A stretch of DNA of 64,000 bases from Amanita rubescens (taxonomy: Eukaryota; Basidiomycota; Agaricomycetes; Agaricales; Amanitaceae): assembly GCA_015039365.1 (NCBI GenBank), contig WION01000044.1:212714-276713 (forward strand), read 5' to 3'. The notes below the pieces were generated by a model. The model was not told the origin of the DNA. It did no database searches and worked only from the letters and a program-made list of their open reading frames with translations. The position numbers and the translations under genes are program-made. This document shows, in pieces, positions 54,601-64,000 of the stretch; the stretch's first letter is position 1; the number at the start of each line of letters is the position of its first letter.

Positions 54601-55388
54601 CTTGTAGAGCTGGTCCTTAGCTTCATTTTGAGCCCTTATTCATGTAATTTGGCCCAGTGGTTCATGAGATATGAAGTATTTTGTGAAGGGATGTCAAAAT
54701 TATTGTGTTTCTCATTAGCAATGTGGTCCATGACATGCAAAAAGCAATATACAATTAGTTTCTCATGTTCAATCTGCTAGCTATTTCCCTCACCACACTC
54801 AGAAACATAGTTCTCTGGGATGCTGATGAGGAGCAATGTTTTGCATGGCTGTTGTGAGGCTCTAATTTGTATGCAATTTTCATTATGTTTATTCCGAGGC
54901 CGAACGAAGTGAAGGACTCGGTCTTATACCGTTTTTGTGATGGCCCAAATCGCGTTTTTTTCCTTTTTTGGATAAGGTTTAAACGCCGGTAAGTCCCGAA
55001 ATGCTAGCTGTCCGGTCTTTTAACCAACTTAAACTCATTCAGTGAATTTTTAACAAGTAATGTTTTTTATTAGTCTATGCATGGTGATATCTCTTTCTCA
55101 ATTTGTCATTTTCAGCAAACGTCCTCTGACAAAATGCTAACTTGGTACGTCGGAGTTCGAACCTATTAGTCATTCTTTGATTACACGACTCTACTGCCAC
55201 TAAACCTGAACCGCTCGACGACGACTATCTATTCCAGATGCAAGACAGTATACTGGAATTTTACCATACATACGCCGCTCAACTATCTGTTCCAGAAGCA
55301 AAGACAGGATACTGGAATTTTACCATACATACGTTGGTACGGAGTCAAAGAATGCGAGGCTCGCTGCGGATATAGTAGTCGCACTCAA
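54601..55388. other. No gene recognised; a short tandem duplication at 55,222-55,335
   Basis: Two direct copies of a unit of about 60 bases containing GATACTGGAATTTTACCATA (or the GTATACTGG variant) followed by CATACG. No coding motif. Confidence 0.5.
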
Positions 55389-55620
55389 TCATCCGACCCT
55401 GTTGAAGGCATATTTGAGAATGCTAAAGGTATGTGGTTTTGTGTCGAGTATGGGATGGCGATCTGAAAGTGGTGGCGCAGGATGCAGGTTAACGACATTT
55501 GATTTCGCTTTACACTGGTGAGAATGCCGTCGAGCGTCATGCGCTCTTGGCCCTAGCACCCTCCCATTCGTATCCTCAGTCCCTGCTGAGCTCCCAACGC
55601 TCGCATTCACATTCGTAGCA
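55389..55620 (-). repeat. Inverted duplicate, left copy, with conserved coding-like frame
   Basis: The minus-strand translation includes NASVGSSAGTEDTNGR and NLHPAPPLSDRHPILDTK, then SILKYAFNRVG. The plus strand at about 60,875-61,110 encodes a clear relative (NATMVSAAGTEEASGR, HLHPAPLLSDQLPILNPK). The two are roughly 75% similar by eye and in opposite orientation. Conservation of the frame despite divergence suggests a real exon family; identity unknown. Confidence 0.65.
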
Positions 55621-56197
55621 CGGGACTGGGAGTAGCGGAAGTGTCACCGTAGAGGGGGAACAGGGAACTTGTAGACGAGTGACGAAAGCACTGATAGGCG
55701 TTGAGGGGGTTCCTTGTGGCTGTAAGAGGTGTTGGTGAGCGGGATTGGGGACGGTGTGGTATACAGTGGTTGCAGATGGGCAAGGCGGCGAGGCAGGCGA
55801 TGGCCAACCAACGTTGTCGAGTCGATTCTGATGATCATGAAGTGACTTATCCTTGCCACCTAGTTCCAGGAAATGTCACAGAGATTAAGTAAATGAGACA
55901 TGGAAGACGTTGTCGCCGAGCGGATGGTTGGTAGATGCGAACGTCGCTAAATAGATTCTAAGTATTTTATCCTTGCCAAGGCCTCTCGATGTATGCTACG
56001 TACATGTAGAATAAGGAAATGAGACATGGAATGCCTTAACGTTGAGCGGTCCGCTGGGATGGAGCAAAAAGGCTGATCTCAGGCTATAACTCTGTTTCGC
56101 TTCTTCTACTTTCTATTGGTCGCAGTTGGTAGCTAGTATGGATATACCAATCAAACATCTTTATTTTATCTCTTGACAACGACACCTAACTGTTTCG
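55621..56197. other. No gene recognised
   Basis: 3' flank of the next minus-strand gene. Confidence 0.4.
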
Positions 56198-57690
56198 TCA
56201 GTTATGCTCTTCAACACCCTCTTCACTCGTTCTCTCATTCATCTCATTTTCTGCGTCTTCGATCACCATTTCGCTCATCTTTAAACGAATGCTTGCACGT
56301 TCTTCGTCGTCATATCCAGTCCTTCTTTTCACGACGCACATATTACCTGTCGGCTTCAAGTTCATAAGCAGTTTAGATGCTGCTTTTGATGCGAATGCTT
56401 TCTGCGATTAATAATTAACTTAAACATCTTTATCCCATAGTGATGTACGCTTTTACCTGAGAGAACAAGCTGTCAAGCATTGTCATACTTCTTAAGATAG
56501 ATACCATCTTATACTCATTCCCGAACACCGGTACTAACGTAAACGTCATTTGAACTTCAACAATATCGCCAATTTGAAATCGAACTGGCGATATTTTCAT
56601 ATATCTATGTCAAAGACTAATTAGTTACTTGTTTGGCCCGCATGATATTTCGACTCACTTTTTTTCCCCGTCATCCAAAATGGTTCTCTCGAAATATTCA
56701 ACTATATTGTTGTCGCTGTGGATATAACTTGAGTTTTCAAAGCTTGTTAGAATTCCATATGGATCGATTTCGCTTGAAAATGTTATATGCTTTTCGGTCA
56801 GACCACAATCTTTAATTGAGGTAAAGTAACGATTTGATGATTCGATGCTCGTGAATTCACCATAAGCATCAATGCATGAACACGGCTTGAGTTTGTCGCG
56901 CGGCACATGTCGACTGAATAGGGAATATACATCTAGAATCCCGCTTAATGCCGCATCGAACGTTGGAGTACCAAGCCCTGTCAGTGATACGCCTTGACGA
57001 AGATACTTCGCTTTATTTGCATTTCTTTCTCTGTTTATTAGCATTAGCACGTAATAGTGACACCTCAACTTACATTGCTTGATTCCTGAATGGAGGTAGA
57101 TCATGACGCCAAATGATGCCTTGCACGTGTGCAACAACCTCATTCATATGGTTCATAGCAGAATCCTGATCTTTAGAGATTTTCTCTGAGAAGACAAGCT
57201 GCTTGATTGATTTCATTTGTACGACATTGAACGCATCGGGCCAGTCAGAAGCCTGCAAAACAAGTTCGACTCCAATGATCCACTAGTGTCTTCTGCAAGG
57301 AACCTACGAACCTTTGTGCAGCGCGATAACTGTATCCCCGACACAATATTGACTCTCCTCTCTTCTGCAAGGGATTCTAGTTGTTTTGCTGTTGGGTCAT
57401 AGCACATTAAGCAGTTATTTATACAATTGGTAGACTCAAACTGAAATCTACCTGCAGCCTCCAGGTCATGGTTGCCGTTCATGTCTGCGATTGGATGCGA
57501 ATAAGTGATGCGTTCACTTCGCTTTTCAGCTCATACTTTACTATATATGACCACCAGTGATCCGTCGTAATCCCTGATCATCCCATACTGACGCCTAGCA
57601 ACTTCAGCAAAGCCAGGCGGGTTGGCGAATTCAGGCACTGCATCCGAACACCGGATATTTTCTTGGAGGGTTCTAGAACGCTCCGGCAAA
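56198..57690 (-). CDS. Multi-exon gene of unknown function (left gene of a divergent pair)
   Basis: Stop TGA at 56,198-56,200. Clean exons join in frame through short introns: 56,402-56,456, 56,605-56,658 and others near 57,080 (GTAAGT..AACAG), 57,255-57,320 and 57,400-57,460. Order from the N terminus: LQENIRCSDAVPEFANPPGF, ARRQYGMIRDYDGSLVVIY, LESLAEERRVNIVSGIQLSR, WPDAFNVVQMKSIKQLVFSE, VSLTGLGTPTFDAALSGILD, then RFQIGDIVEVQMTFTLVPVF, EYKMVSILRSMTMLDSLFSQ and a charged C terminus. The last part resembles an orphan family I associate with Agaricomycetes, function unknown. No convincing ATG precedes the first block in frame; a first exon may lie within the tandem repeats upstream. No stops or frameshifts were found in the spliced frame. 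Confidence 0.65.
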
Positions 57691-58270
57691 AATGTGGATT
57701 AATTGCGCCATGGTAGCGTGTGCCAGCATAGCCATATCAGTGTTGGAAGACATATTAACCCGACAGGCGCTGCATCAAACGGAGCTCCGAAGCTCACGGT
57801 AGTATCCCGATCCTTAGTGATTTGCCATCATGTGATGCGCCAACAGTCCCATCACTGCAATTCTATGACATCATTCTATTTGCATCCGTATTCTAAATAT
57901 CACATACAACGTCGTGTATCTGGAAGGCTTCGGCAAGAATGTGGATTAATTGCGCAATGGTAGCGTGTGCCAGCATAGCGATATCAGTGTTGGAAGACGA
58001 TTTAACCCGACGGGCGCTGGATCAAACGGAGCTCCGAAGCCTACAGTATCCCGATGCTTAATGATTTACCATCATGTGATGCGCCAACAGTCCCATCACT
58101 GCAATTCTATGACATCATTCTATTTGCCTCTAAATCTCACATACGACGTCGTGTATCCATGCAATTCTAAATGCTGTCTCCTCACGTTTGCCAGTGGCAC
58201 TACATGAAACGCAGCTCCGAACCCTACAATATTCCGATGCTCAATTAATTTCCCTCATGTGATGCGCTCC
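57691..58270. repeat. Tandem repeat, period 247 bases, about 2.3 copies
   Basis: Units beginning near GCGTGTGCCAGCATAGC at about 57,716 and 57,963 share GAAGACATATTAACCCGACG-like and TGTGATGCGCCAACAGTC blocks. A third, partial copy (CGCAGCTCCGAACCC, CATGTGATGCGC) lies at 58,195-58,270. It fills the space between two divergent genes, so it probably overlaps their promoters. Confidence 0.85.
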
Positions 58271-58494
58271 TCCTATTCGATCATTCAGAACTCCACCATA
58301 CGTTCAACTTCCGGTTTCCATGCCATTCCAGATTACCCGTTTCTTGTCGGCCTTCGTCCTCCTAATCGCCAGAAAGATATGGCTTGCGATCGGTGCGCTT
58401 TATCATGCAGACGAGGCGTTGACTTTCTTTGGCGCCTTCTATCCCTCATTCACTGCTTCATCTCTTTCCATATCTCTAAAGTGCTTCCCTCTCG
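58271..58494 (+). promoter_or_regulatory. Upstream region of the right-hand gene
   Basis: Pyrimidine-rich sequence before the start codon (for example CACTGCTTCATCTCTTTCC), common in fungal promoters. No specific element was identified. Confidence 0.35.
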
Positions 58495-60586
58495 ATGGCC
58501 CCATCCAAAAGAAAGCGAATTAACACCAAACGTACCAAATTGCAGCCAGTTGTTACAGATTCGTATGTGATGCAGTCATCTTGTTCGCTTACATTGTACC
58601 CTATGCCACCAGTGAACTACCAGCGTCGCAAGAGAACCATGATGTCCAAGATAAGCTGTCACAGAAAGACAGCGAGATATCGGATGATCAACAGCCGTAA
58701 GTTCTTGATTATCGGTCTTTTCTTTTATGACATTGTTCCTCAGTCTTTTGGAAACTGGCCCGATCTCAAAGAAGCAGAAGAAACTCGTTTCGAGCGATGA
58801 TGATAGCGACGTTCCGCTTAAATGCACTTCCAGAGTCGAAGACATATCTGACCACGGCGAACATGAAACATCAGAGAGAGACGAAGATCCCGTTGCAAAA
58901 GTCAAGAAACCAAAAGTTTTTAATCTTCGCAGGTATGTCTTCATTCATTTTCATGAAGCGCATGGTAGACTTTAGCGAATCTAGTGATTCTGCCCTTGCC
59001 GATCAGACGGCACGATCGTCGAAAGGCAAGCCGGGCTTCATTCCTCAATCATCTACCTTGGAAAAATCCTCCAAATTGTTAGTTTTCACTTTAGCGATTA
59101 CTCATGATTGTATACTAGAATTTCAACTCAGATTTTTTGATTCGGATCTTGACAACTCAAATGACAGCGACAACGATTCGGATGGGCTGCACAGCGCGCA
59201 TTCACTTGAAATACGAACTCCGTCAAAGGTTTTGTCTAAAGATCAGGGCGCTAAGGAAACGGCACCAATATATTTAGATTCTTTTCCAGAAATCACAGAC
59301 TCTGGCATCAAACGAAATAAAGATATTCAGAATAACCCTATGATATTAGATGAAGACGCGATCGATCCCCTCTTGCGTGAAGATCATAAATCGCTGCCAG
59401 CACTTAGGCAAGTTATGCTGTTACGACCATACTACATCATTGACATCATGATTCACAGGAATACATCGGTAATACAATTCGTTCGCTATGGTCAAGCACA
59501 ACCTGAGCCTGCATCAAATGTTGCCCTGGGATATGAAAACGTTATCATGAACATGGCCTCCGGACCTAAGGGTAAACAGTACGTTTATTAACACTTCTTG
59601 TCAATTTTCTGTTAACTATATCGCCCAATAGGCAATTGGCTGCGGCTGTCAAATTTACTTACACCCTGCCTTTTGTTAATCCTTCTCGAGCATCACCCGC
59701 GCTGGTCACATATGACGCTGGCAAAATCTGCTTTAAGGGCGAAAACAGCAAACATGGAAGGAACGTGGTGTTCATTACAACAGGACTTATCGTTGATTCC
59801 CAATTGAAAACTCCGGGAGATAGTACAATTAATCCCGGACATAAGGTGATGCCATATTGCTCAATGTACTGATACTTTGATTCAATGTCGCTATTCGTTA
59901 GATCCGTCAGGTTCTGTTACTTCCATTTGCGGGAGAAGTCCAACGACTTCTCGCTTACATAGGAACGGTGTTTGAGACGGAGGAATATGTATGCTTGTTA
60001 GAGTCAGGCACTTTGATTCTTACTACGCGAAGAGAAGGGGCAGGTGGAGATTATAATAACGGAAATTATGCGACATCCTGTGCGCTGTTGTTTCTTTTCT
60101 TTGGTGTTCATTGATCTTGCTAACCCATAGATAATTTTGAAGCTTCCAGCTCTCCCGTTCGCCCACGAGTACCCGCAGGCCTTCTTACATCTTCTCCTGT
60201 TAAACTTGGAACATCTCCGAATCCGAACAAGGGCAAAACAACACATTTTTCTCCGTCCCTCGGTTTCAAGGACACTGGTATGTGAAATTTTGATAGAGTT
60301 CATGTAACCTCAAACGTTCTTGTTTCAAGTTCCCATTTACGATGCCCGTGGCAACCAAAACTTTATGTTTGACCAAGACAGTTGGAAGTGCATCAATGAT
60401 CTACCAATATATAATAGCGGTAAGACCGACATACCCCCTTGTAAGTATATTGCAACCGTTGGGTATACGGTTGGCAGTTGGAAGACGAGAGCTGCCCCAG
60501 ACGATGACACGATGAGAAACTGTGCAAGTCTAAACATACAGTTTGTAATCATACTGGGAAAGATCGATATGAAAGACCTTTCTTGA
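58495..60586 (+). CDS. Multi-exon gene of unknown function (right gene of a divergent pair)
   Basis: Start ATG at 58,495 (MAPSKRKRINTKRTKLQPVV), a basic, nuclear-localisation-like N terminus. Exons join in frame through GT..AG introns (about 58,562-58,611, 58,690-58,740, 58,933-58,978, 59,079-59,131, 59,580-59,631, 59,849-59,905, 60,077-60,130, 60,272-60,329). An acidic Ser/Asp-rich region (FFDSDLDNSNDSDNDSDGL) precedes a folded region (VIQFVRYGQAQPEP, LAAAVKFTYTLPFVNPSRAS, GKICFKGENSKHGRNVVFIT). The C-terminal module is VPIYDARGNQNFMFDQDSW, IATVGYTVGSWKT, SLNIQFVIILGKID, stop at 60,584-60,586. That module resembles proteins I recall as repeated orphan families in mushroom genomes. No frame damage was found, so it may be expressed. 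Confidence 0.7.
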
Positions 60587-60870
60587 TATGATACGTTCAA
60601 ATGTTATGTACATTTTTGAATGAAATAACTGTACGCGTCTTAATTGCTACTACGCTTTCCACCTCCAGCTGCTACAATATTTTAAATGCAATCTATGACA
60701 TGGTCCACTTTCACGAGCGGGTTGTCCGATTCAAGAGATGGGAGGGTACCTTTAGTTGAAGTTGGCGGTAAACGCTGGGAAGAATGAGACATTGAAAGGA
60801 GACAGGAAAAGTAACGAACCTCAAAAGCCTTATCCACAGACTGTTCGCAACAACGACCGTAACGCGGCTC
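60587..60870. other. 3' flank of the right-hand gene
   Basis: Nothing recognised. Confidence 0.4.
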
Positions 60871-61115
60871 AATAATGCTACGAATGTGAACGCGACCATG
60901 GTGAGCGCAGCAGGGACTGAGGAAGCGAGTGGGAGGACAAGACAAGGCACAGCGCAAACCGCTCAACGGCGTAATCTCCCAATGCCGCAGCGTATAACGC
61001 AATCAAATGCCGTTCACCTGCATCCTGCACCACTACTTTCAGATCAGCTTCCCATACTCAACCCAAAAACACGTACCTCTAGCACTCTCAAATATGTCTC
61101 AACACGGTCGGATGA
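60871..61115 (+). repeat. Inverted duplicate, right copy
   Basis: Reverse-complement relative of 55,389-55,620 with a conserved frame (AGTEEASGRTRQGTAQTAQR, HLHPAPLLSDQLPILNPK). With the left copy it brackets the divergent gene pair. Confidence 0.65.
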
Positions 61116-61201
61116 TCTTTGCCCCCAACCGTCATTTGCCCCTTTCCTTTCATCCGTTTTCTAGCACTTTCTTCCGCGCATATGACACGGATCGAGATCG
61201 T

Positions 61202-61500
61202 CACTGTATAAGACACCATAAGTGAGTAGCGTTTTCCTATTCGAAATTTACAGCTGAGACGCACGGTGGTCTGTATTTATGTAGGGTTAGGGTTAGCTGA
61301 GGGCAGGCTCAACACACATGTGCTGTACGCTTGCCGTTCCCGACAAGGAAGCATATGCTGCCGTAGTTCGTCACTGTATAAGACACCATAAGTGAGTATC
61401 GTTTTACAATTTGAAATTAACAGCGAAGACGCACAGTCGTCAGTATTCAAAGTTTGCTGGCACGTAGGGTTAGGGTTAGCTGAGAGCAGGATCAGCACAC
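61202..61500. repeat. Direct duplication (170-183 bases) containing short TTAGGG tracts
   Basis: CACTGTATAAGACACCATAA occurs at 61,202 and 61,372. TAGGGTTAGGGTTAG occurs at 61,282-61,296 and 61,465-61,479, each followed by CTGAG.GCAGG. The hexamer is the usual fungal telomere repeat, but only about two and a half units are present in each place. Confidence 0.8.
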
Positions 61501-61909
61501 TCGTACTGTTCATCAAGATAAGGTGCTAGCAGTTCTTGAAGATCTAAACCTTTCAAAGTTCTCAACAGGTAAGACAAATGAAGAGGAGAACATACTAGTA
61601 CAAAGGTAACATGCACACGTTTAAAATCTATAAATTTGTTAGTTGCTATGAAAGTGATCATAGATCACTCTCAATCCGTTCAATCGCTTAACGCGTCGCC
61701 CGGGGTCCCGACTCTACACGTATGACCGAACGCGTTCACTAAAACCGCATCCGTACGTAAGAGGGAGACAGAGACACTCAAGCATTCATCAGCAGATGTT
61801 TGTGCATTGTATTACGTAAGTCCGAACTCACCTCGTCTCTCCCACATGACAGGTCCCTCTTCAGTATGTTTCACGGTGCTAATACATTCACGCTAGTTGA
61901 TCCACTTTA
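61501..61909. other. No gene recognised
   Basis: Possible promoter of the next gene. No motif. Confidence 0.4.
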
Positions 61910-61914
61910 TGCTA

Positions 61915-63191
61915 GATTTCTGTGTCTTCTGGCAGAAGTCGGTCAGCAATAGGACAGGCAAATCGAAACAAAACATCTAAGCTAAGGTTCAAAAGGAATA
62001 AAAAAGCGAAAGCTGCGATTGAATTGGCCAAACGTGCGCTTGATCTGGAAGAAAAATTGACCCTCATGCGGGCTAAAGCTCCCTCCAGACGGAGACGTTC
62101 AGGTATGTTTTCATGTTTCAACACCATTTTTCCACCTACCACTTTTACGTACAGATCGACCCAGGGGCCGCCGTACCACGGATGCTAAGAATCGCCGTTA
62201 TCTTCGTCGGAGCTCTATGCGTTACGGAGCTAAATTTAATGCGAATATCGAACCAGTATGTTCAAATTAGTATCCATTTAACGACAGACATTTACTGTGC
62301 CGTAGTCCATCATACTTGCACGTCAGTTCCAGGCGACTTCATTATCAGGAAGTCTAAAGATGAAGTTCGGGAAACGATCCAGATGACTTATCGAAAAACT
62401 CGATATGTCTACCGCAGCGGAAACGTTGAAGTCAAATGTCCCTTATCCGCCAAAAACCATATTATTCCGAAGGGGGCCGACTTAGTCTTGTCGCCAGAGT
62501 ATCACTCTCCACCCTACGATTTTGTTTTCCCCGATTTTCTCTTCAAAAAATTTGGGAATGTAATATCTCAAGGCCAGATGCGACGACTTATTAAAAATTG
62601 GCAGTGCTTTTGTCGACACTGGCGTTAAACCAAAGGGAAAAAGGCATGATATGCGCTCAACAAAGCCGGCTTTTCATCTCGGTGTTTGGAGACGTTACCA
62701 GAAGATACCTCATATAACAGAAGATAGCAATTCTGAAATTGACAATGTTCGGGAAGCATCTGATGCATTCCTAACGGCACTACGCAATATTGTGGCATCT
62801 AAGATCTCCACTTACACCGAAAATTAACGCGCCAAGGATTTGGAAAGAACAAAAAAAAGTGAGTAATGTTTTCAAGTTTGACGCCTTATTAATTTAGACG
62901 TTTTTAAGCATTTCTTCATTTCTTTTGACGCTCGAACATATTGCTTGTAGAACAGCATTAGATTTCGAATCCGCTTTCACGACGGTCGCCGTCATGGAGG
63001 GCAGTTCGGACAGGGTTCATGTAGATGCCAACGACCATGGCATATCATGGATTCTGCCTTTGGGAGATTGGGAAGGAGGGCGTTTGGTCATACCTCAGTT
63101 GAAAATGGAGGTTGAGGTCCACGCAGGACAACTGGTAGGTTTCAGTGCAAATATTCTTGCTCACTATTGCACTCCGGTCACAAAGGGATGA
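61915..63191 (+). pseudogene. Probable TET/JBP-like 2-oxoglutarate/Fe(II) dioxygenase, damaged
   Basis: The first exon region (to about 62,102) is basic and helical (RNKKAKAAIELAKRALDLEE) and ends at a GTATGT donor; next acceptor near 62,153 (TACAG). A middle region follows (RSGNVEVKCPLSAKNHIIPK, then FPDFLFKKFGNVISQGQMRR; then FHLGVWRRYQKIPHITEDSN in another frame) with frame changes and an in-frame stop near 62,826. The last exon (about 62,940-63,191) has VHVDANDHGISWILPLGDWE, GGRLVIPQLKMEVEVHAGQL and ILAHYCTPVTKG. The HxD and the distal His fit the iron-binding triad of fungal TET/JBP-type enzymes, which oxidise 5-methylcytosine. The frame ends right after TKG, before the Arg that binds 2-oxoglutarate. 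Assignment is by motif memory. Confidence 0.5.
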
Positions 63192-64000
63192 AGGATTATT
63201 ATAACCATGTTCACATGCCATAACGTTTTCTTGGATTCTGTAATGTTTTTATAGATTATGAACATCATAAACTATATGAGTACTTTTATGCCTTTGCTCG
63301 TTTAGCCTGGATACTTTCTTAGGCCTTACCTCCTTATGCCCGCCTGCGCGGCACAACAAGGGTGAATATCAACCATATTCTAGTGTCGTAAATTCTCAAG
63401 TCTCAAGTCGATACTCGACAAAGATAACCACGCTTAACGTCGATAACACGAGCGATCGTCTACCTTTTACCGGTTTGATATGCTCCCTTCCATAACCCCA
63501 GTTTTTTTGATTTACTACAGCGAGTATACCTTGTGCGCCGCATACTACACTGCTGGTGCCTATTATCAAACTGCTGGAGGGATATGCGTCGACATGTCAA
63601 ACATGGATAAGATTTTAGAAATTCACGGTGTGTACTATACCTCTATTATGAACAATGAGTTAATTTCCGCAATCAGCTGAATACTCGGACCTGGTATGCC
63701 AGCTGGGTGCACGGTGGTTGGACGTTAATGTTACGGTGACAGAAAATGGTCCGTCGAGTACCACCGATTCTTCGCAGATGTGAAACTCAACAATGGGAGC
63801 ACAGGAATACCTATTTTCTTCTCCTACTACAACACGTACAACTCACTATACCTAAATCTCAGATTGACCCCACACCCAGCATCGGAGGAATGCTCAGCAC
63901 CTGATCTTCGGGCAGTACGCTGCCCTCCGTTCTCCTGCACAAAAACAACCAAAGCTGAATGGTTCCTCAACGGAACAACAGACGTAGCAGATCCCCATCG
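63192..64000. other. Unassigned; coding-like composition after 63,680, runs off the window
   Basis: Plus-strand stretches such as EYSDLVCQLGARWLDVNVTV (63,682 on) and VKLNNGSTGIPIFFSYYNTY (63,781 on) look protein-like, with Asn-Gly/Ser sites as in secreted proteins, but frames change and no family was recognised. Confidence 0.3.

Noticed and set aside
55140..55180. GGAGTTCGAACCT-like sequence as a tRNA T-arm
   Set aside because: No acceptor stem, anticodon arm or D-arm can be formed around it. Other GGTTCGA matches (3693, 19,080) fail likewise.
61282..61479. TTAGGG tracts as a true telomere
   Set aside because: Only about two and a half units in each place, with normal sequence and genes continuing to the right.

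Overview
This window looks like transposon-rich nuclear DNA of a basidiomycete fungus, probably an agaricomycete. Several features point that way. Introns are short (about 50-60 bases, GT..AG, with CTAAC-like branch points). The mobile elements are eukaryotic: Copia and chromodomain Gypsy retrotransposons, hAT, Harbinger and Tc1/mariner-type elements. A decayed nuclear-basket (Tpr/Mlp1) gene and several protein families that I associate with mushroom-forming fungi are present. No rRNA, tRNA, CRISPR array or bacterial operon was seen. I could not determine the species.

Layout, left to right. 1-2,680: intron-bearing pseudogene of a Tpr/Mlp1-like coiled-coil nucleoporin. 4.05-5.6 kb: a hAT-like end and a 160-base tandem repeat. 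6,249-10,350: a Tc1/mariner-type element with about 160-base terminal inverted repeats. It carries an intron-containing transposase plus a passenger gene with a Zn2Cys6-like N terminus. 11.0-16.2 kb: a minisatellite, then a decayed Copia element (Copia-2) shot through with LTRs of its own family, one of which holds a nested hAT-like element. 16.2-23.4 kb: more Copia-2 LTRs and two Harbinger transposases. 23.4-25.9 kb: a non-coding repeat family member (X1). 26,100-28,492: a near-perfect inverted repeat with arms of about 1.05 kb. 29.1-31.0 kb: a second member of the passenger-gene family.

31.6-48.7 kb is a nest. A hAT-like end is followed by a degenerate Gypsy chromovirus, which is split by a young, complete Copia element (Copia-1, 33,258-43,215) with two 587-base LTRs and 5-base target duplications. 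Copia-1 has an extra 458-codon ORF upstream of gag-pol, a primer-binding site that matches the anticodon arm of initiator tRNA-Met, and a substitution at a catalytic integrase position. 48.9-50.3 kb holds X2, related to X1. 50.3-54.5 kb is a hAT transposon broken by a non-autonomous hAT, which is itself broken by a solo LTR; each junction has a target-site duplication.

55.4-64 kb has fewer mobile elements. A divergent pair of multi-exon genes of unknown function (56.2-57.7 minus, 58.5-60.6 plus) has a tandemly repeated intergenic region between them and diverged inverted duplicates on either side. It is followed by a duplication containing short TTAGGG tracts and by a probably broken gene resembling fungal TET/JBP-type 2-oxoglutarate/Fe(II) dioxygenases. 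Many lesions in the mobile elements are C:G to T:A transitions (CGA to TGA stops, D to N, E to K), which suggests cytosine methylation or a RIP-like process followed by deamination. Most of the window therefore records successive insertions; the best candidates for living genes are the divergent pair near the right end.
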